From NCBI RefSeq assembly GCF_001012815.1, contig NZ_JYJP01000027.1:62001-126000 (forward strand): 64,000 nucleotides of DNA. Direction: 5' to 3'. This document shows, in pieces, positions 43,428-51,187 of the stretch (within the stretch, counting starts at the first letter, position 1; each line of letters begins with the position of its first letter). The DNA comes from Vibrio mexicanus. Its GTDB lineage: Bacteria; Pseudomonadota; Gammaproteobacteria; Enterobacterales; Vibrionaceae. The notes below the pieces were generated by a model, which had not been told where the DNA came from, ran no database searches, and worked only from the letters and a program-made list of their open reading frames with translations. A program made the translations under genes and the position numbers.

Positions 43428-45854
43428 ATGTACATACGCTCATCTCTGAAGAGAAAAAGCTTTTTCACTCTCGCTATCTACTTGTGCTTTTTAATCACTA
43501 CAATCGGTACAGTCAGCTACCTTGTGGTAGAGCCTCCCGTCCGTTCAAAACTTCAAGACAACCTCGATATCCGTACCGAGCTTCTTTCGACACAAATTCA
43601 AGCGCCAATTAATCGCGCGTTAGGCGTGTTGCAGACGCTTGTCAGTATTGCGGGTACGGAAACCAGCCAAGATGAGCAAAATGTACTTTTATTCGCACTC
43701 TTCGAAGACATTGATGGCGTCGCAGTAAGCGGAGGGTTGTGGCCTGAGCCATATTCAGTCGATCCAAATGTTCCCTACATGAGTATGTTCTACAATCGGG
43801 CATCAGATGGGCAAGTTGACCGCATCTATTCATGGAACAACGAAGAGCTGGGTGGCTACAACGAGCAGGACTGGTATTCATCGGCTGCGAACCAGCCCAA
43901 AGGAACAGTCACTTGGTCTGAAGTCTATATTGATGCTTACACGCATGTTCAGATGATTACCGCATCATCGCCGTATTACATCAATAATCAGTTTTCTGGT
44001 GTGGCAACGGTAGATATCGCATTAAGCGACTTGATTGACTTTGTTGCTGTGCAAGCGGAGCAGTACGACTTGGGCGTATTACTTAAAGATGGCTACGGCA
44101 AACTTATATCGGAGCACAATTTCAATATTGTCGAAAACATCTATATCAGCACACATCGCTTCGGTGAGTTTGATTGGTCGGTCGATGTGGTCAACTCGAA
44201 ACGTTTAGTCAATGAAGAGGTGTATGATTTGGTGACCAGCGTAGAGCTTGGCATCATCCCGATCATGCTGACTTGTATCCTGATTGGTTATTACCTAATA
44301 AATCAGTACCTCATCAAGCCTGTCGTTATCATTGCTAAGAAACTGAATAACTCTAAGCATGGTGGCATTATCGACATGACGTATCACAGTAATGATGAGA
44401 TTCGTCAGCTTATCGATAGCTTCAACCAAAAGACTGTCTATCTTGAAGAAGAAAAGATCAAAGCGCAGGCTTCTACCAAAGCGAAGAGTGCATTTTTGGC
44501 GACCCTTTCCCATGAAATTCGTACACCAATGAATGGCGTGCTTGGCAGTGCACAGATTCTTTTGAAAAGCGATCTTACTGCTGAGCAGCGTAAACATCTC
44601 AAGAGCCTCTACGATTCCGGTGACCACATGATGGCGCTGCTTAATGAAATCTTAGACTTCTCTAAGATCGAACAAGGACATCTAGAGCTCGACAACAGCC
44701 CGTTCCCAATTGACTCCATCATTGGCAGTGTAAACAGTGTGTACCACACCTTATGTGCTGAGAAAGGGCTGGAGTTTAAAGTCTACAGTGAAGTGCCAAA
44801 TGATCGTTGGTACAACACAGATAAAGCCCGCGTTAGGCAAATTCTATTTAACCTCCTAAATAACGCCGTGAAGTTTACTTCGCGAGGTTTTGTGGAAGTC
44901 TACCTTCAAGAGCTAGTCGAAGACGAACAAACGTATTTGCAGATCCGAGTGAGGGACTCGGGCATTGGTATCGCTAAAGAAGCGCAAGACAAGATATTCA
45001 GGCCGTTCGAGCAAGCGGAATCGTCGACCACTCGTCGATTTGGCGGCACTGGCTTGGGTTTAGCGATCGTTAAGCAAATCACCGAGCTGATGGGAGGAAG
45101 CATTTCTGTAACCAGTGAGCTTGGGATTGGCACCAATTTCCATGTGAAAGTGGCAACCGAAATTTGCTCCTCGGGTCATGTCGAAATTCCGGTAGCAAGA
45201 AAGCTAAGCTATGACGGACTTAGAGTGTTGATTGTGGAAGATAACCGCACGAACACCTTGATCATAGATACCTTTATGAAAGGGAAAGGCTTTGATTGTA
45301 CTTGTGTCGAGAATGGCGAACAGGCGGTACTCAAAGTCGCTGAGGAGCAGTTTGACCTTATTCTGATGGATAACCACATGCCTGTTATGGATGGTGTAGA
45401 GGCTATTACCGCCATTCGAGCGCTGTCGTCAGATTCAGCTAATGTACTTGTTTTCGGCTGTACGGCCGATGTGTTTAGAGAGACAAGAGAGAGGATGTTG
45501 GCTTCGGGTGCAAATTACATTATTGCGAAACCGATCGACGAGAATGAACTTGATGACGCCTTGTACCGTTACTCGGATAAGTTATTTCAATACCGCAGGA
45601 ATCAAGGTCAGGCGAGCACACCATTCAATGTAGAAGAAGCCTTGATATCGCTTTGCATTGCTGTTGAAAATCGAGATTACCCAAACGCGCAACAGCTGGT
45701 GGTTCGCATGCTTTCTTTGGGTGTGGTCGCGCAAAGTGACGAGCTCAAAACATTGCTCGATGGCATGAACGAGTCATTGATCAATGGAGTACAACCGAGT
45801 GGTGAAACTATGGACCTATTAACTGTCTTGTTAGCCGAGAAAACTGTAATTTAA
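43428..45854 (+). CDS. Hybrid sensor histidine kinase/response regulator
   Basis: An 808-residue membrane-bound hybrid kinase. Order: N-terminal helix (about 13-33), a large periplasmic Cache-type sensor domain (about 35-275, with GGYNEQDWYSSAANQPKGTVTWSEVYID), a second membrane helix (about 280-300), HAMP-like linker, HisKA with SHEIRTPMNGVLG (phospho-His about residue 364), HATPase (NLLNNAVKFT; DSGIGI; GGTGLGLAI), and a receiver domain with LILMDNHMPVMDG (phospho-Asp). No HPt is fused. The C-terminal helical tail (after about 715) has no motif I recognise. The Cache domain suggests a small extracellular ligand, such as an amino or organic acid, but this is inference. No adjacent regulator is present. 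Confidence 0.88.
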   Translation: MYIRSSLKRKSFFTLAIYLCFLITTIGTVSYLVVEPPVRSKLQDNLDIRTELLSTQIQAPINRALGVLQTLVSIAGTETSQDEQNVLLFALFEDIDGVAVSGGLWPEPYSVDPNVPYMSMFYNRASDGQVDRIYSWNNEELGGYNEQDWYSSAANQPKGTVTWSEVYIDAYTHVQMITASSPYYINNQFSGVATVDIALSDLIDFVAVQAEQYDLGVLLKDGYGKLISEHNFNIVENIYISTHRFGEFDWSVDVVNSKRLVNEEVYDLVTSVELGIIPIMLTCILIGYYLINQYLIKPVVIIAKKLNNSKHGGIIDMTYHSNDEIRQLIDSFNQKTVYLEEEKIKAQASTKAKSAFLATLSHEIRTPMNGVLGSAQILLKSDLTAEQRKHLKSLYDSGDHMMALLNEILDFSKIEQGHLELDNSPFPIDSIIGSVNSVYHTLCAEKGLEFKVYSEVPNDRWYNTDKARVRQILFNLLNNAVKFTSRGFVEVYLQELVEDEQTYLQIRVRDSGIGIAKEAQDKIFRPFEQAESSTTRRFGGTGLGLAIVKQITELMGGSISVTSELGIGTNFHVKVATEICSSGHVEIPVARKLSYDGLRVLIVEDNRTNTLIIDTFMKGKGFDCTCVENGEQAVLKVAEEQFDLILMDNHMPVMDGVEAITAIRALSSDSANVLVFGCTADVFRETRERMLASGANYIIAKPIDENELDDALYRYSDKLFQYRRNQGQASTPFNVEEALISLCIAVENRDYPNAQQLVVRMLSLGVVAQSDELKTLLDGMNESLINGVQPSGETMDLLTVLLAEKTVI

Positions 45855-45871
45855 TTTCTTAAACTTAATGG

Positions 45872-45917
45872 AAAAGCAGTCATAAATCACATTATTGGTG
45901 GTTGTGACTGCTTTTTT
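45872..45917 (+). terminator. Terminator after the hybrid kinase
   Basis: AAGCAGTCA and TGACTGCTT pair around a long loop, ending in six T. Confidence 0.7.
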
Positions 45918-46083
45918 GTTTGTATTTGGTCAAAAATCCAGACCCGGATAAAATCTTTGGTGAGTAAAACTATAAATGTTGTGATTTAATGGCGCGAAAA
46001 TCTAGTGTTAAATTGTTCCGCTAGTTTTCTGTGTTGTTATTTAACTTTAATTGTAGTTATTTATTTTGCTGGAGAAGGCGTAA

Positions 46084-46533
46084 ATGAAGTCCCGAGGCCC
46101 ATTCTGTATTCGTAACGCAGCAGCGGATACCTTTGCGATGGTAGTATTTTGTTTTATCACAGGAATGATCATAGAGATCTTCATATCAGGTATGACGTTT
46201 GAGCAATCATTAGCGTCGCGAACCTTGTCGATTCCGGTGAATATCGCAATTGCATGGCCATACGGCATGTTCAGAGACTTCATGCTAAGACAGGGCAAGC
46301 GCCTTTCAGACACTGGCTTCATGAAAAATGTCGCGGATTTGGTCGCTTACGTACTGTTCCAATCTCCGGTATATGCAGCCATTCTATTTACAGTTGGTGC
46401 GTCTACCGATCAGATCATCACCGCTGTCGCGAGTAACGCAGTCGTTTCTTGTGGCATGGGCGTTTTGTACGGCTACTTCCTAGATCAGTGCCGCAAATGG
46501 TTTAAGGTTCCAGGTTATTACCAGCAAGCATAA
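46084..46533 (+). CDS. alaE: L-alanine exporter AlaE
   Basis: A 149-residue membrane protein with four hydrophobic segments, matching AlaE (YgaW), which exports excess L-alanine: [41 protein letters not shown] (with the [10 protein letters not shown] signature), FRDFMLRQG and [19 protein letters not shown]. The start at ATG 46084 has GGAG upstream. A 226-base gap after the kinase holds the promoter. Confidence 0.88.
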   Translation: MKSRGPFCIRNAAADTFAMVVFCFITGMIIEIFISGMTFEQSLASRTLSIPVNIAIAWPYGMFRDFMLRQGKRLSDTGFMKNVADLVAYVLFQSPVYAAILFTVGASTDQIITAVASNAVVSCGMGVLYGYFLDQCRKWFKVPGYYQQA

Positions 46534-46673
46534 TTTGTTGAAAGAGTGGGCTTTTTGGTTACTTAGTAACTAAATAAACGCAAAAAGGCCGATTTTTCGC
46601 AGTTGCCCCTTGACCAAGCCCAATAGAATCATTAAATTAGCGCCTCGTTAGCCAAGGCGCTAACACAAAATAC

Positions 46674-46761
46674 GGTGAGTTGTCCGAGTGGCTGAAGGAG
46701 CACGCCTGGAAAGTGTGTATACGGCAACGTATCGAGAGTTCGAATCTCTCACTCACCGCCA
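46674..46761 (+). tRNA. tRNA-Ser (anticodon GGA)
   Basis: The acceptor arm GGTGAGT (46674-46680) pairs with ACTCACC (46751-46757), followed by discriminator G and encoded CCA. The anticodon stem CACGC/GTGTG holds the loop CTGGAAA, giving anticodon GGA for UCC/UCU. The T arm GAGAGTTCGAATCTCTC and a long variable arm typical of tRNA-Ser are present; total 88 bases. The two short open frames overlapping it are shadows. A terminator follows immediately. Confidence 0.96.
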
Positions 46762-46766
46762 CATTC

Positions 46767-46795
46767 AAAACCCCAGCAGAAATGCTGGGGTTTTC
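46767..46795 (+). terminator. Terminator after tRNA-Ser
   Basis: AAAACCCCAGCA and TGCTGGGGTTTT pair with a short loop, ending in TTTTC. Confidence 0.92.
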
Positions 46796-46889
46796 TCGTT
46801 TTATCACCTCAGAAGTTTCAATCGGTTATCTTTTCGAGTCTTTTCCTCATTGGCTTTGCTACTTGTCTCGTTGGTAATGCTAATAAAGA

Positions 46890-46904
46890 TGTTATAACAT
46901 AACA
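46890..46904. promoter_or_regulatory. Zur-like operator upstream of zur
   Basis: TGTTATAACATAACA: the arms TGTTAT and ATAACA are perfect inverted repeats around a 3-base centre. The sequence fits the gammaproteobacterial Zur box (core GTTATANTATAAC type). It lies 30 bases before the zur ATG, consistent with autoregulation. The only other near-identical copy I saw is at 51149. Confidence 0.8.
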
Positions 46905-46934
46905 AAATTGGATTTGAGATTTACGAGTGGCAAT

Positions 46935-47411
46935 ATGGATAGCAAGGGCACATGTTTTGAAGCGCTTCTAGAGAAGGTGAAAAAGAAGCTAAAAGAGCAG
47001 GGTAAAACGCTAACGGCGACCAGACGTAACGTCCTTTATACCTTGCTCCATGCAAAGAAGCCGCTCTCTGCCTATGAACTTGTCGACTATGCAAAGGAGA
47101 ACTGCAACAAGAAGCTCCAAGCGATGTCGGTTTATCGTTCCTTAGAGTTTCTAGAATCGCTCTGCCTCGTCCATAAGTTGAATTCATCCCATAAGTACAT
47201 AGTTTGTGAGCATATTGATTGCGACCACGAACACAAAGCCCCTCAGTTTCTCATCTGTTCCGAATGTAACAAGATCAGTGAGCAACCGCTCGAATCCTCC
47301 CTTATTTTAGATTTAAAGAACCAAGCTCGAAAAAATGGTTTTACCGTTATGCAGCCTCAGCTCGAAATCAATTGCATTTGTGATGATTGTTTAAAGCAGA
47401 TGCCAGCGTAG
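46935..47411 (+). CDS. zur: Zinc uptake regulator Zur (Fur family)
   Basis: A 158-residue Fur-family repressor with an N-terminal winged helix (TLTATRRNVLYTLLHAKKPLSAYELVDYAKE, MSVYRSLEFLES) and a metal-binding C-terminal domain. It has a His/Cys-rich metal loop (CEHIDCDHEHKAPQFLICSECNK) and two CxxC pairs (CSEC and CDDC), as in Zur rather than Fur. I start at ATG 46935 (MDSKGTCFEALL) with a GAG-type site upstream; a TTG at 46908 is less likely because it begins within the Zur box flank. It probably represses itself and the neighbouring genes when zinc is plentiful. Followed by a dihydroorotase paralogue after 79 bases. Confidence 0.9.
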   Translation: MDSKGTCFEALLEKVKKKLKEQGKTLTATRRNVLYTLLHAKKPLSAYELVDYAKENCNKKLQAMSVYRSLEFLESLCLVHKLNSSHKYIVCEHIDCDHEHKAPQFLICSECNKISEQPLESSLILDLKNQARKNGFTVMQPQLEINCICDDCLKQMPA

Positions 47412-47490
47412 CTAACCATTCCCATAAGCTTGGCCTGCTTACCCCCAAGAAAATGATACTCAAGTTAATAGAAGGACTTATAGAGACACT

Positions 47491-48828
47491 ATGTCATCCA
47501 CATTGATTAAAAACGCCTTTGTTGTGAATGAAGGTGCTGTTACGCAGCAAGATGTCCGTATTGAAGGCGAGCGTATCGCTGAAGTAGCCACGAGTCTGAC
47601 GCCAAAGGAAGGCGAACGCGTTGTTGATGCGACAGGTCTGCATCTGCTACCAGGCATGATTGATGACCAGGTTCATTTCCGTGAGCCAGGATTAACCCAT
47701 AAAGGTACCATAGCTTCCGAATCGAGAGCCGCAGTGGCGGGTGGAATCACAAGCTTTATGGAAATGCCTAATGTGAACCCTTCGACGACAACTATAGAAG
47801 CCCTTGAGAGCAAGTTTGAGATTGCCTCGAATAGCTCTGTGGCGAACTATTCTTTCTACTTGGGTGCAACAGAAGAGAATATTGAAGAGATTAGAAAGCT
47901 CGACCCGACGAAACACTGTGGTGTAAAAGTGTTTATGGGTGCATCAACCGGCAATTTACTGGTCGAAGATCCTAAAGCGCTGGATGAGATTTTCAGAGAT
48001 TCACCAGTCCTAATTGTGACGCATTGTGAAAGTGGCGCTGTTATTGCTGAAAATCGTGCAAAGGTATTGGCGAACAAATCCGAGCTATCAATAGAAGATC
48101 ATCCCGTAGTTCGCGACGATGAAGCGTGTTATGCCTCCTCTTCATTCGCAGTGGGACTGGCAAAGAAGCACAACAGCCAGTTACACGTTTTACACATTAC
48201 GACGGCGAAGGAATTAGAGCTGTTTGAAGCAGGCCCGATCGAAGGTAAAAACATTACCGCCGAGGCTTGTGTTCATCACCTGTGGTTTAGCAACAAAGAT
48301 TACGCTGAAAAAGGTAACTTGATTAAATGTAACCCTGCGGTGAAATATGAAAGTGACCGAGAGGCGCTGATTCAAGCGCTGCAAACCGGCCAAATTGATA
48401 TCATCGCAACCGACCACGCCCCGCATACTTGGGAAGAAAAGCAGGTGCAAGACTACGACAAAGCACCAGCAGGTTTACCTTTGGTTCAGCATGCATTGCT
48501 AACACTGCTTGACCACGCTCATCATGGAAGAATGACATTGGCTCAAGTGGTTGAGAAAACCGCGCATAATCCTGCGATACGCTATTCTATAAAAGAACGC
48601 GGTTACTTGAATCCAGGTTACTATGCGGATTTGGTGCTTGTTGATCTAGAAGGGGAGACGTCAGTGACTCACGATAATGTTCTGTATCATTGTCAGTGGT
48701 CACCTTTTGCAGGGCACACGTTTAGATCGCGTATTGTCTCTACTTGGGTGAATGGCGAAGAAGTTTATGCCGATGGCAACGTGGCAGCTGAGCCTAAAGG
48801 TGGCATGCGAATGCTGTTTAACCGATAA
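47491..48828 (+). CDS. Dihydroorotase-like amidohydrolase, Bacteroidetes-type, lacking the first metal His
   Basis: A 445-residue amidohydrolase of the class I dihydroorotase/allantoinase group. The usual metal motif DxHxH is replaced by DDQVHFREPG (first His to Gln). The other ligands stay: the lysine that is carboxylated (GVKVFMGASTGN), THCES, LHVLHITT and ATDHAPH. The rare QVHFREPGLTHKG form and EACVHHLWFS are, as I recall, typical of Bacteroidetes dihydroorotases, so acquisition by transfer is possible. Its place after zur and near a CobW GTPase suggests a zinc-sparing paralogue of PyrC for pyrimidine synthesis under zinc starvation. It could also hydrolyse another cyclic amide. The substrate is inferred. 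Confidence 0.82.
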   Translation: MSSTLIKNAFVVNEGAVTQQDVRIEGERIAEVATSLTPKEGERVVDATGLHLLPGMIDDQVHFREPGLTHKGTIASESRAAVAGGITSFMEMPNVNPSTTTIEALESKFEIASNSSVANYSFYLGATEENIEEIRKLDPTKHCGVKVFMGASTGNLLVEDPKALDEIFRDSPVLIVTHCESGAVIAENRAKVLANKSELSIEDHPVVRDDEACYASSSFAVGLAKKHNSQLHVLHITTAKELELFEAGPIEGKNITAEACVHHLWFSNKDYAEKGNLIKCNPAVKYESDREALIQALQTGQIDIIATDHAPHTWEEKQVQDYDKAPAGLPLVQHALLTLLDHAHHGRMTLAQVVEKTAHNPAIRYSIKERGYLNPGYYADLVLVDLEGETSVTHDNVLYHCQWSPFAGHTFRSRIVSTWVNGEEVYADGNVAAEPKGGMRMLFNR

Positions 48829-48874
48829 CTTTCACAGCGATATCTGTTTGCAATAACGATTAACAACAAAGAAA

Positions 48875-48901
48875 CGTGCGAGCCTTGCTGGCTCGCACTT
48901 T
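48875..48901 (+). terminator. Hairpin after the dihydroorotase gene
   Basis: GTGCGAGCC and GGCTCGCAC form a 9-bp stem with a TTGCT loop; the T run is short and broken (TTTGGGTTT), so termination may be partial. Confidence 0.65.
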
Positions 48902-48967
48902 GGGTTTGACGCCTTTGGCACTGCTTGAATGATGGTGCTGACTGACACTCTTAACTGGGAAATTAAC

Positions 48968-50077
48968 ATGAGCACGAATCAAGACAAGATACAAAGTGTG
49001 CCAACTAATATCATAACGGGCTTTTTAGGGGCGGGGAAAACAACCGCGATTCTGAACTTATTGAAAAGCAAACCTGCTAACGAGCGCTGGGCTGTCTTGG
49101 TGAACGAATTTGGTGAAATTGGCATTGATGGTGCGTTGATTCATGGCGCATCGCTTGATAGTGAAAAAGTTGACGGTAAAGGTGGCTCTGATAAACAAGT
49201 CTTTATTAGTGAGGTTCCGGGCGGTTGTATGTGCTGTACGGCAGGCTTGCCAATGCAAATTGCTTTAAATCAGCTGCTTACTACCGCAAAACCGGACCGA
49301 TTGCTTATTGAGCCTACAGGGTTAGGGCACCCGAAAGAAGTGTTGGAGACGTTGTCTTCGGAGTACTATCAAGAGGTGCTGTCGCTGCAAAAGACGGTAA
49401 CGTTAGTTGATGCTCGGAAACTAGAGGATGAGCGCTACACTGAACACGAAACCTTTATTCAGCAAGTCGCGATTGCAGATGTCGTCGTCGGGAATAAGAC
49501 CGATTTATACCAAAATGGCGACAAAGAGCGCTTGAGCGAATTTGTGCAAAAAGTGGGTCTAAGGGGTGTTGAGTTACTGTTTACCGAGCAAGGCATTATC
49601 GAACATCAAATCTTTGATGGTTTGACTCAGTCCAATGCGACGGAACCATCTTATGACCATGACCATGACCATGACCATGACCATGACCATGACCATGACC
49701 ATGACCATGACCATGACCACGAGCATAGCCATGATCATCACCATTCAGATAAGCCGCTTGCATCAGAGCTTCCGTTACCGGAGAACGGCGTACTGAGCGC
49801 GACCAATCAAGGGGAAGGTTTCAAAAGTGTGGGGTGGCGATTCTCACCTGACAAAGTGTTTGGTCGTGCAGGCCTGATTAACTTGTTCACGCGTTTACGA
49901 GTTGAACGCTTGAAAGGTGTATTCATCACCGAGAGCGGAGTGTTTGGCTACAACCTAACACCCGATGGTTTGACAGAAGTCGAGCTCGATGACTGCATGG
50001 AGAGCCGGATTGAGCTGATAGCAGAGGAGATCAGCGAAGACCTTGAAGGTAGGTTGTTGAGCTGCCTAGAAAAATAG
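48968..50077 (+). CDS. CobW/COG0523-family GTPase with His-Asp repeat
   Basis: A 369-residue G3E GTPase of the COG0523 family, which includes zinc metallochaperones (ZNG1, YciC). It has Walker A GFLGAGKTT, the conserved metal motif GGCMCC (CxCC), EPTGLGHP, VVGNKTD, and the C-terminal CobW_C domain. Between them is a His-rich linker with 11 tandem DH dipeptides encoded by (GACCAT)10-GACCAC at 49655-49720, followed by EHSHDHHHS. Such His stretches bind zinc. I start at ATG 48968 (MSTNQDK) with GGGA upstream. Near zur, it probably delivers zinc to proteins under zinc limitation. Confidence 0.88.
   Translation: MSTNQDKIQSVPTNIITGFLGAGKTTAILNLLKSKPANERWAVLVNEFGEIGIDGALIHGASLDSEKVDGKGGSDKQVFISEVPGGCMCCTAGLPMQIALNQLLTTAKPDRLLIEPTGLGHPKEVLETLSSEYYQEVLSLQKTVTLVDARKLEDERYTEHETFIQQVAIADVVVGNKTDLYQNGDKERLSEFVQKVGLRGVELLFTEQGIIEHQIFDGLTQSNATEPSYDHDHDHDHDHDHDHDHDHDHDHEHSHDHHHSDKPLASELPLPENGVLSATNQGEGFKSVGWRFSPDKVFGRAGLINLFTRLRVERLKGVFITESGVFGYNLTPDGLTEVELDDCMESRIELIAEEISEDLEGRLLSCLEK
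49655..49720 (+). repeat. Hexanucleotide tandem repeat (GACCAT)n in the CobW-type gene
   Basis: Ten perfect GACCAT copies run from 49655 to 49714, followed by one GACCAC. The unit is a multiple of three, so copy number can change without a frameshift, varying only the length of the His-Asp run. Confidence 0.97.
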
Positions 50078-50081
50078 AAAA

Positions 50082-50111
50082 TAGTGTGGTGTCGCAACCA
50101 CACTCTTTTTG
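50082..50111. terminator. Terminator between the CobW-type gene and the aspartoacylase-type gene
   Basis: AGTGTGGT and ACCACACT pair with a short loop, ending in CTTTTT; the two genes converge here. Confidence 0.82.
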
Positions 50112-50139
50112 TAATTGGCTTCTTTGGTATTTACTTGGC

Positions 50140-51015
50140 CTATGCGACTTCGACGAACTTTTTATCCGCTAACGCCATTGCGTTATCTGCTGCACAGTAG
50201 GCACTTTCATTGATGAAATGTGGGTAAGTTTGTTCGCTGCCTTCCCAAAGAATGTCTTCGCCAGTAAATCGCTTGAGAAGCGGTTGCCCTGGCTGAACTG
50301 CTTCAAAATCCTTACCGCAGATATCTTGGTGTACAATAGCAGCTCTCATACCATCCGAGTCTAATGGCACTGTCACTTCTTCTGTATAGAAATAGCCTTC
50401 GTAACCCTTCAGTTCACCCAAAGCACCTTGATTATGAAGCTCAACATAGTCTAATAAGTGGGTGAGCATCGTCTTCATTAATTCTAGAGTCTCAAACTTC
50501 AATGAACTGTGCGCCTGTGCGCCCACTTCTATCATTACGCCATGTTGTCCAAGGGAGCAAAGATACGGTTGCTCTGCCCACTCTTTGCGGTCTTCAAATA
50601 GAATGTTCGCTTCCGGCATCTTCTCTTTTACGTATGCGCCCATTTTTGTATAGAAGGGATCGGTTGCGAGCAGGATTAAAGTCGCGCCCATGTTGCTGGT
50701 GGTATTGTGCAGGTCTATCACTAATTGGTTATCAACATCGGTGTACTTGCTCATCAACTCTTTAGCAACATTGACTTCATTTTGGTTAGAGTGTTCCAAA
50801 GCGCGGTTTTCTGGCGTGAACTGGCGATTCAAATCACAGTCGACGAAACGGACATTTTTTTCAATGGCGTTAGGGTTGGCTAAGATTGATTCAGTTTTGA
50901 AGCTCGAGCGATCGGCTTGATAAAGCCCATCTTTAATCAGTTTGTTGATATAAATTCCAGATAGCTCGTTGCCATGGGTTCCCGCAACCAGCAGCACTTG
51001 ATCAAAGTTAATCAT
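50140..51015 (-). CDS. Aspartoacylase/AstE-family zinc carboxypeptidase-like protein
   Basis: A 291-residue M14-type protein close to aspartoacylase (N-acetylaspartate deacetylase). The metal and substrate motifs are present: VAGTHGNELSG (zinc His and Glu), ANPNAIEKNVRFVDCDLNRQF, and VIDLHNTTSNMG (third zinc His). The N-acyl amino acid substrate is not identifiable from sequence. It is divergent from the ShyB-like gene, and the Zur-like box at 51149 lies in their shared 172-base gap, so it may also be zinc-regulated; this is a guess. Confidence 0.82.
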   Translation of the reverse strand: MINFDQVLLVAGTHGNELSGIYINKLIKDGLYQADRSSFKTESILANPNAIEKNVRFVDCDLNRQFTPENRALEHSNQNEVNVAKELMSKYTDVDNQLVIDLHNTTSNMGATLILLATDPFYTKMGAYVKEKMPEANILFEDRKEWAEQPYLCSLGQHGVMIEVGAQAHSSLKFETLELMKTMLTHLLDYVELHNQGALGELKGYEGYFYTEEVTVPLDSDGMRAAIVHQDICGKDFEAVQPGQPLLKRFTGEDILWEGSEQTYPHFINESAYCAADNAMALADKKFVEVA

Positions 51016-51148
51016 AGTGTCGAATTCCTTCCTTGCATTATTGAGTTTGAATGTTCACTTGGTTTCACTTTGTCACAAATTGAACATAAAAAATATGGAG
51101 TTGAGTGAACAATATCAAAGATAACATGAAGAATGAACCTGGGTATTA

Positions 51149-51163
51149 TGTTATTACATAACA
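51149..51163. promoter_or_regulatory. Zur-like operator upstream of the ShyB-like gene
   Basis: TGTTATTACATAACA: the arms TGTTAT and ATAACA are perfect inverted repeats around TAC. It differs from the zur operator at 46890 by one central base. It lies 25 bases before the M23 gene start. Confidence 0.83.
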
Positions 51164-51187
51164 AAAATTTTCGCAGCAAATTCGTCC

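Noticed and set aside
46680-46897. Two short open frames across the tRNA-Ser gene
   Set aside because: They simply translate the tRNA; the cloverleaf with CCA is complete.
47491-48828. Allantoinase (AllB)
   Set aside because: DDQVHFREPGLTHKG and EACVHHLWFS fit Bacteroidetes-type dihydroorotases better, and no purine-catabolism gene is nearby.
49655-49720. The repeat array as a CRISPR-like or mobile repeat
   Set aside because: It is a coding hexamer microsatellite with no spacers, wholly inside the CobW-type gene.
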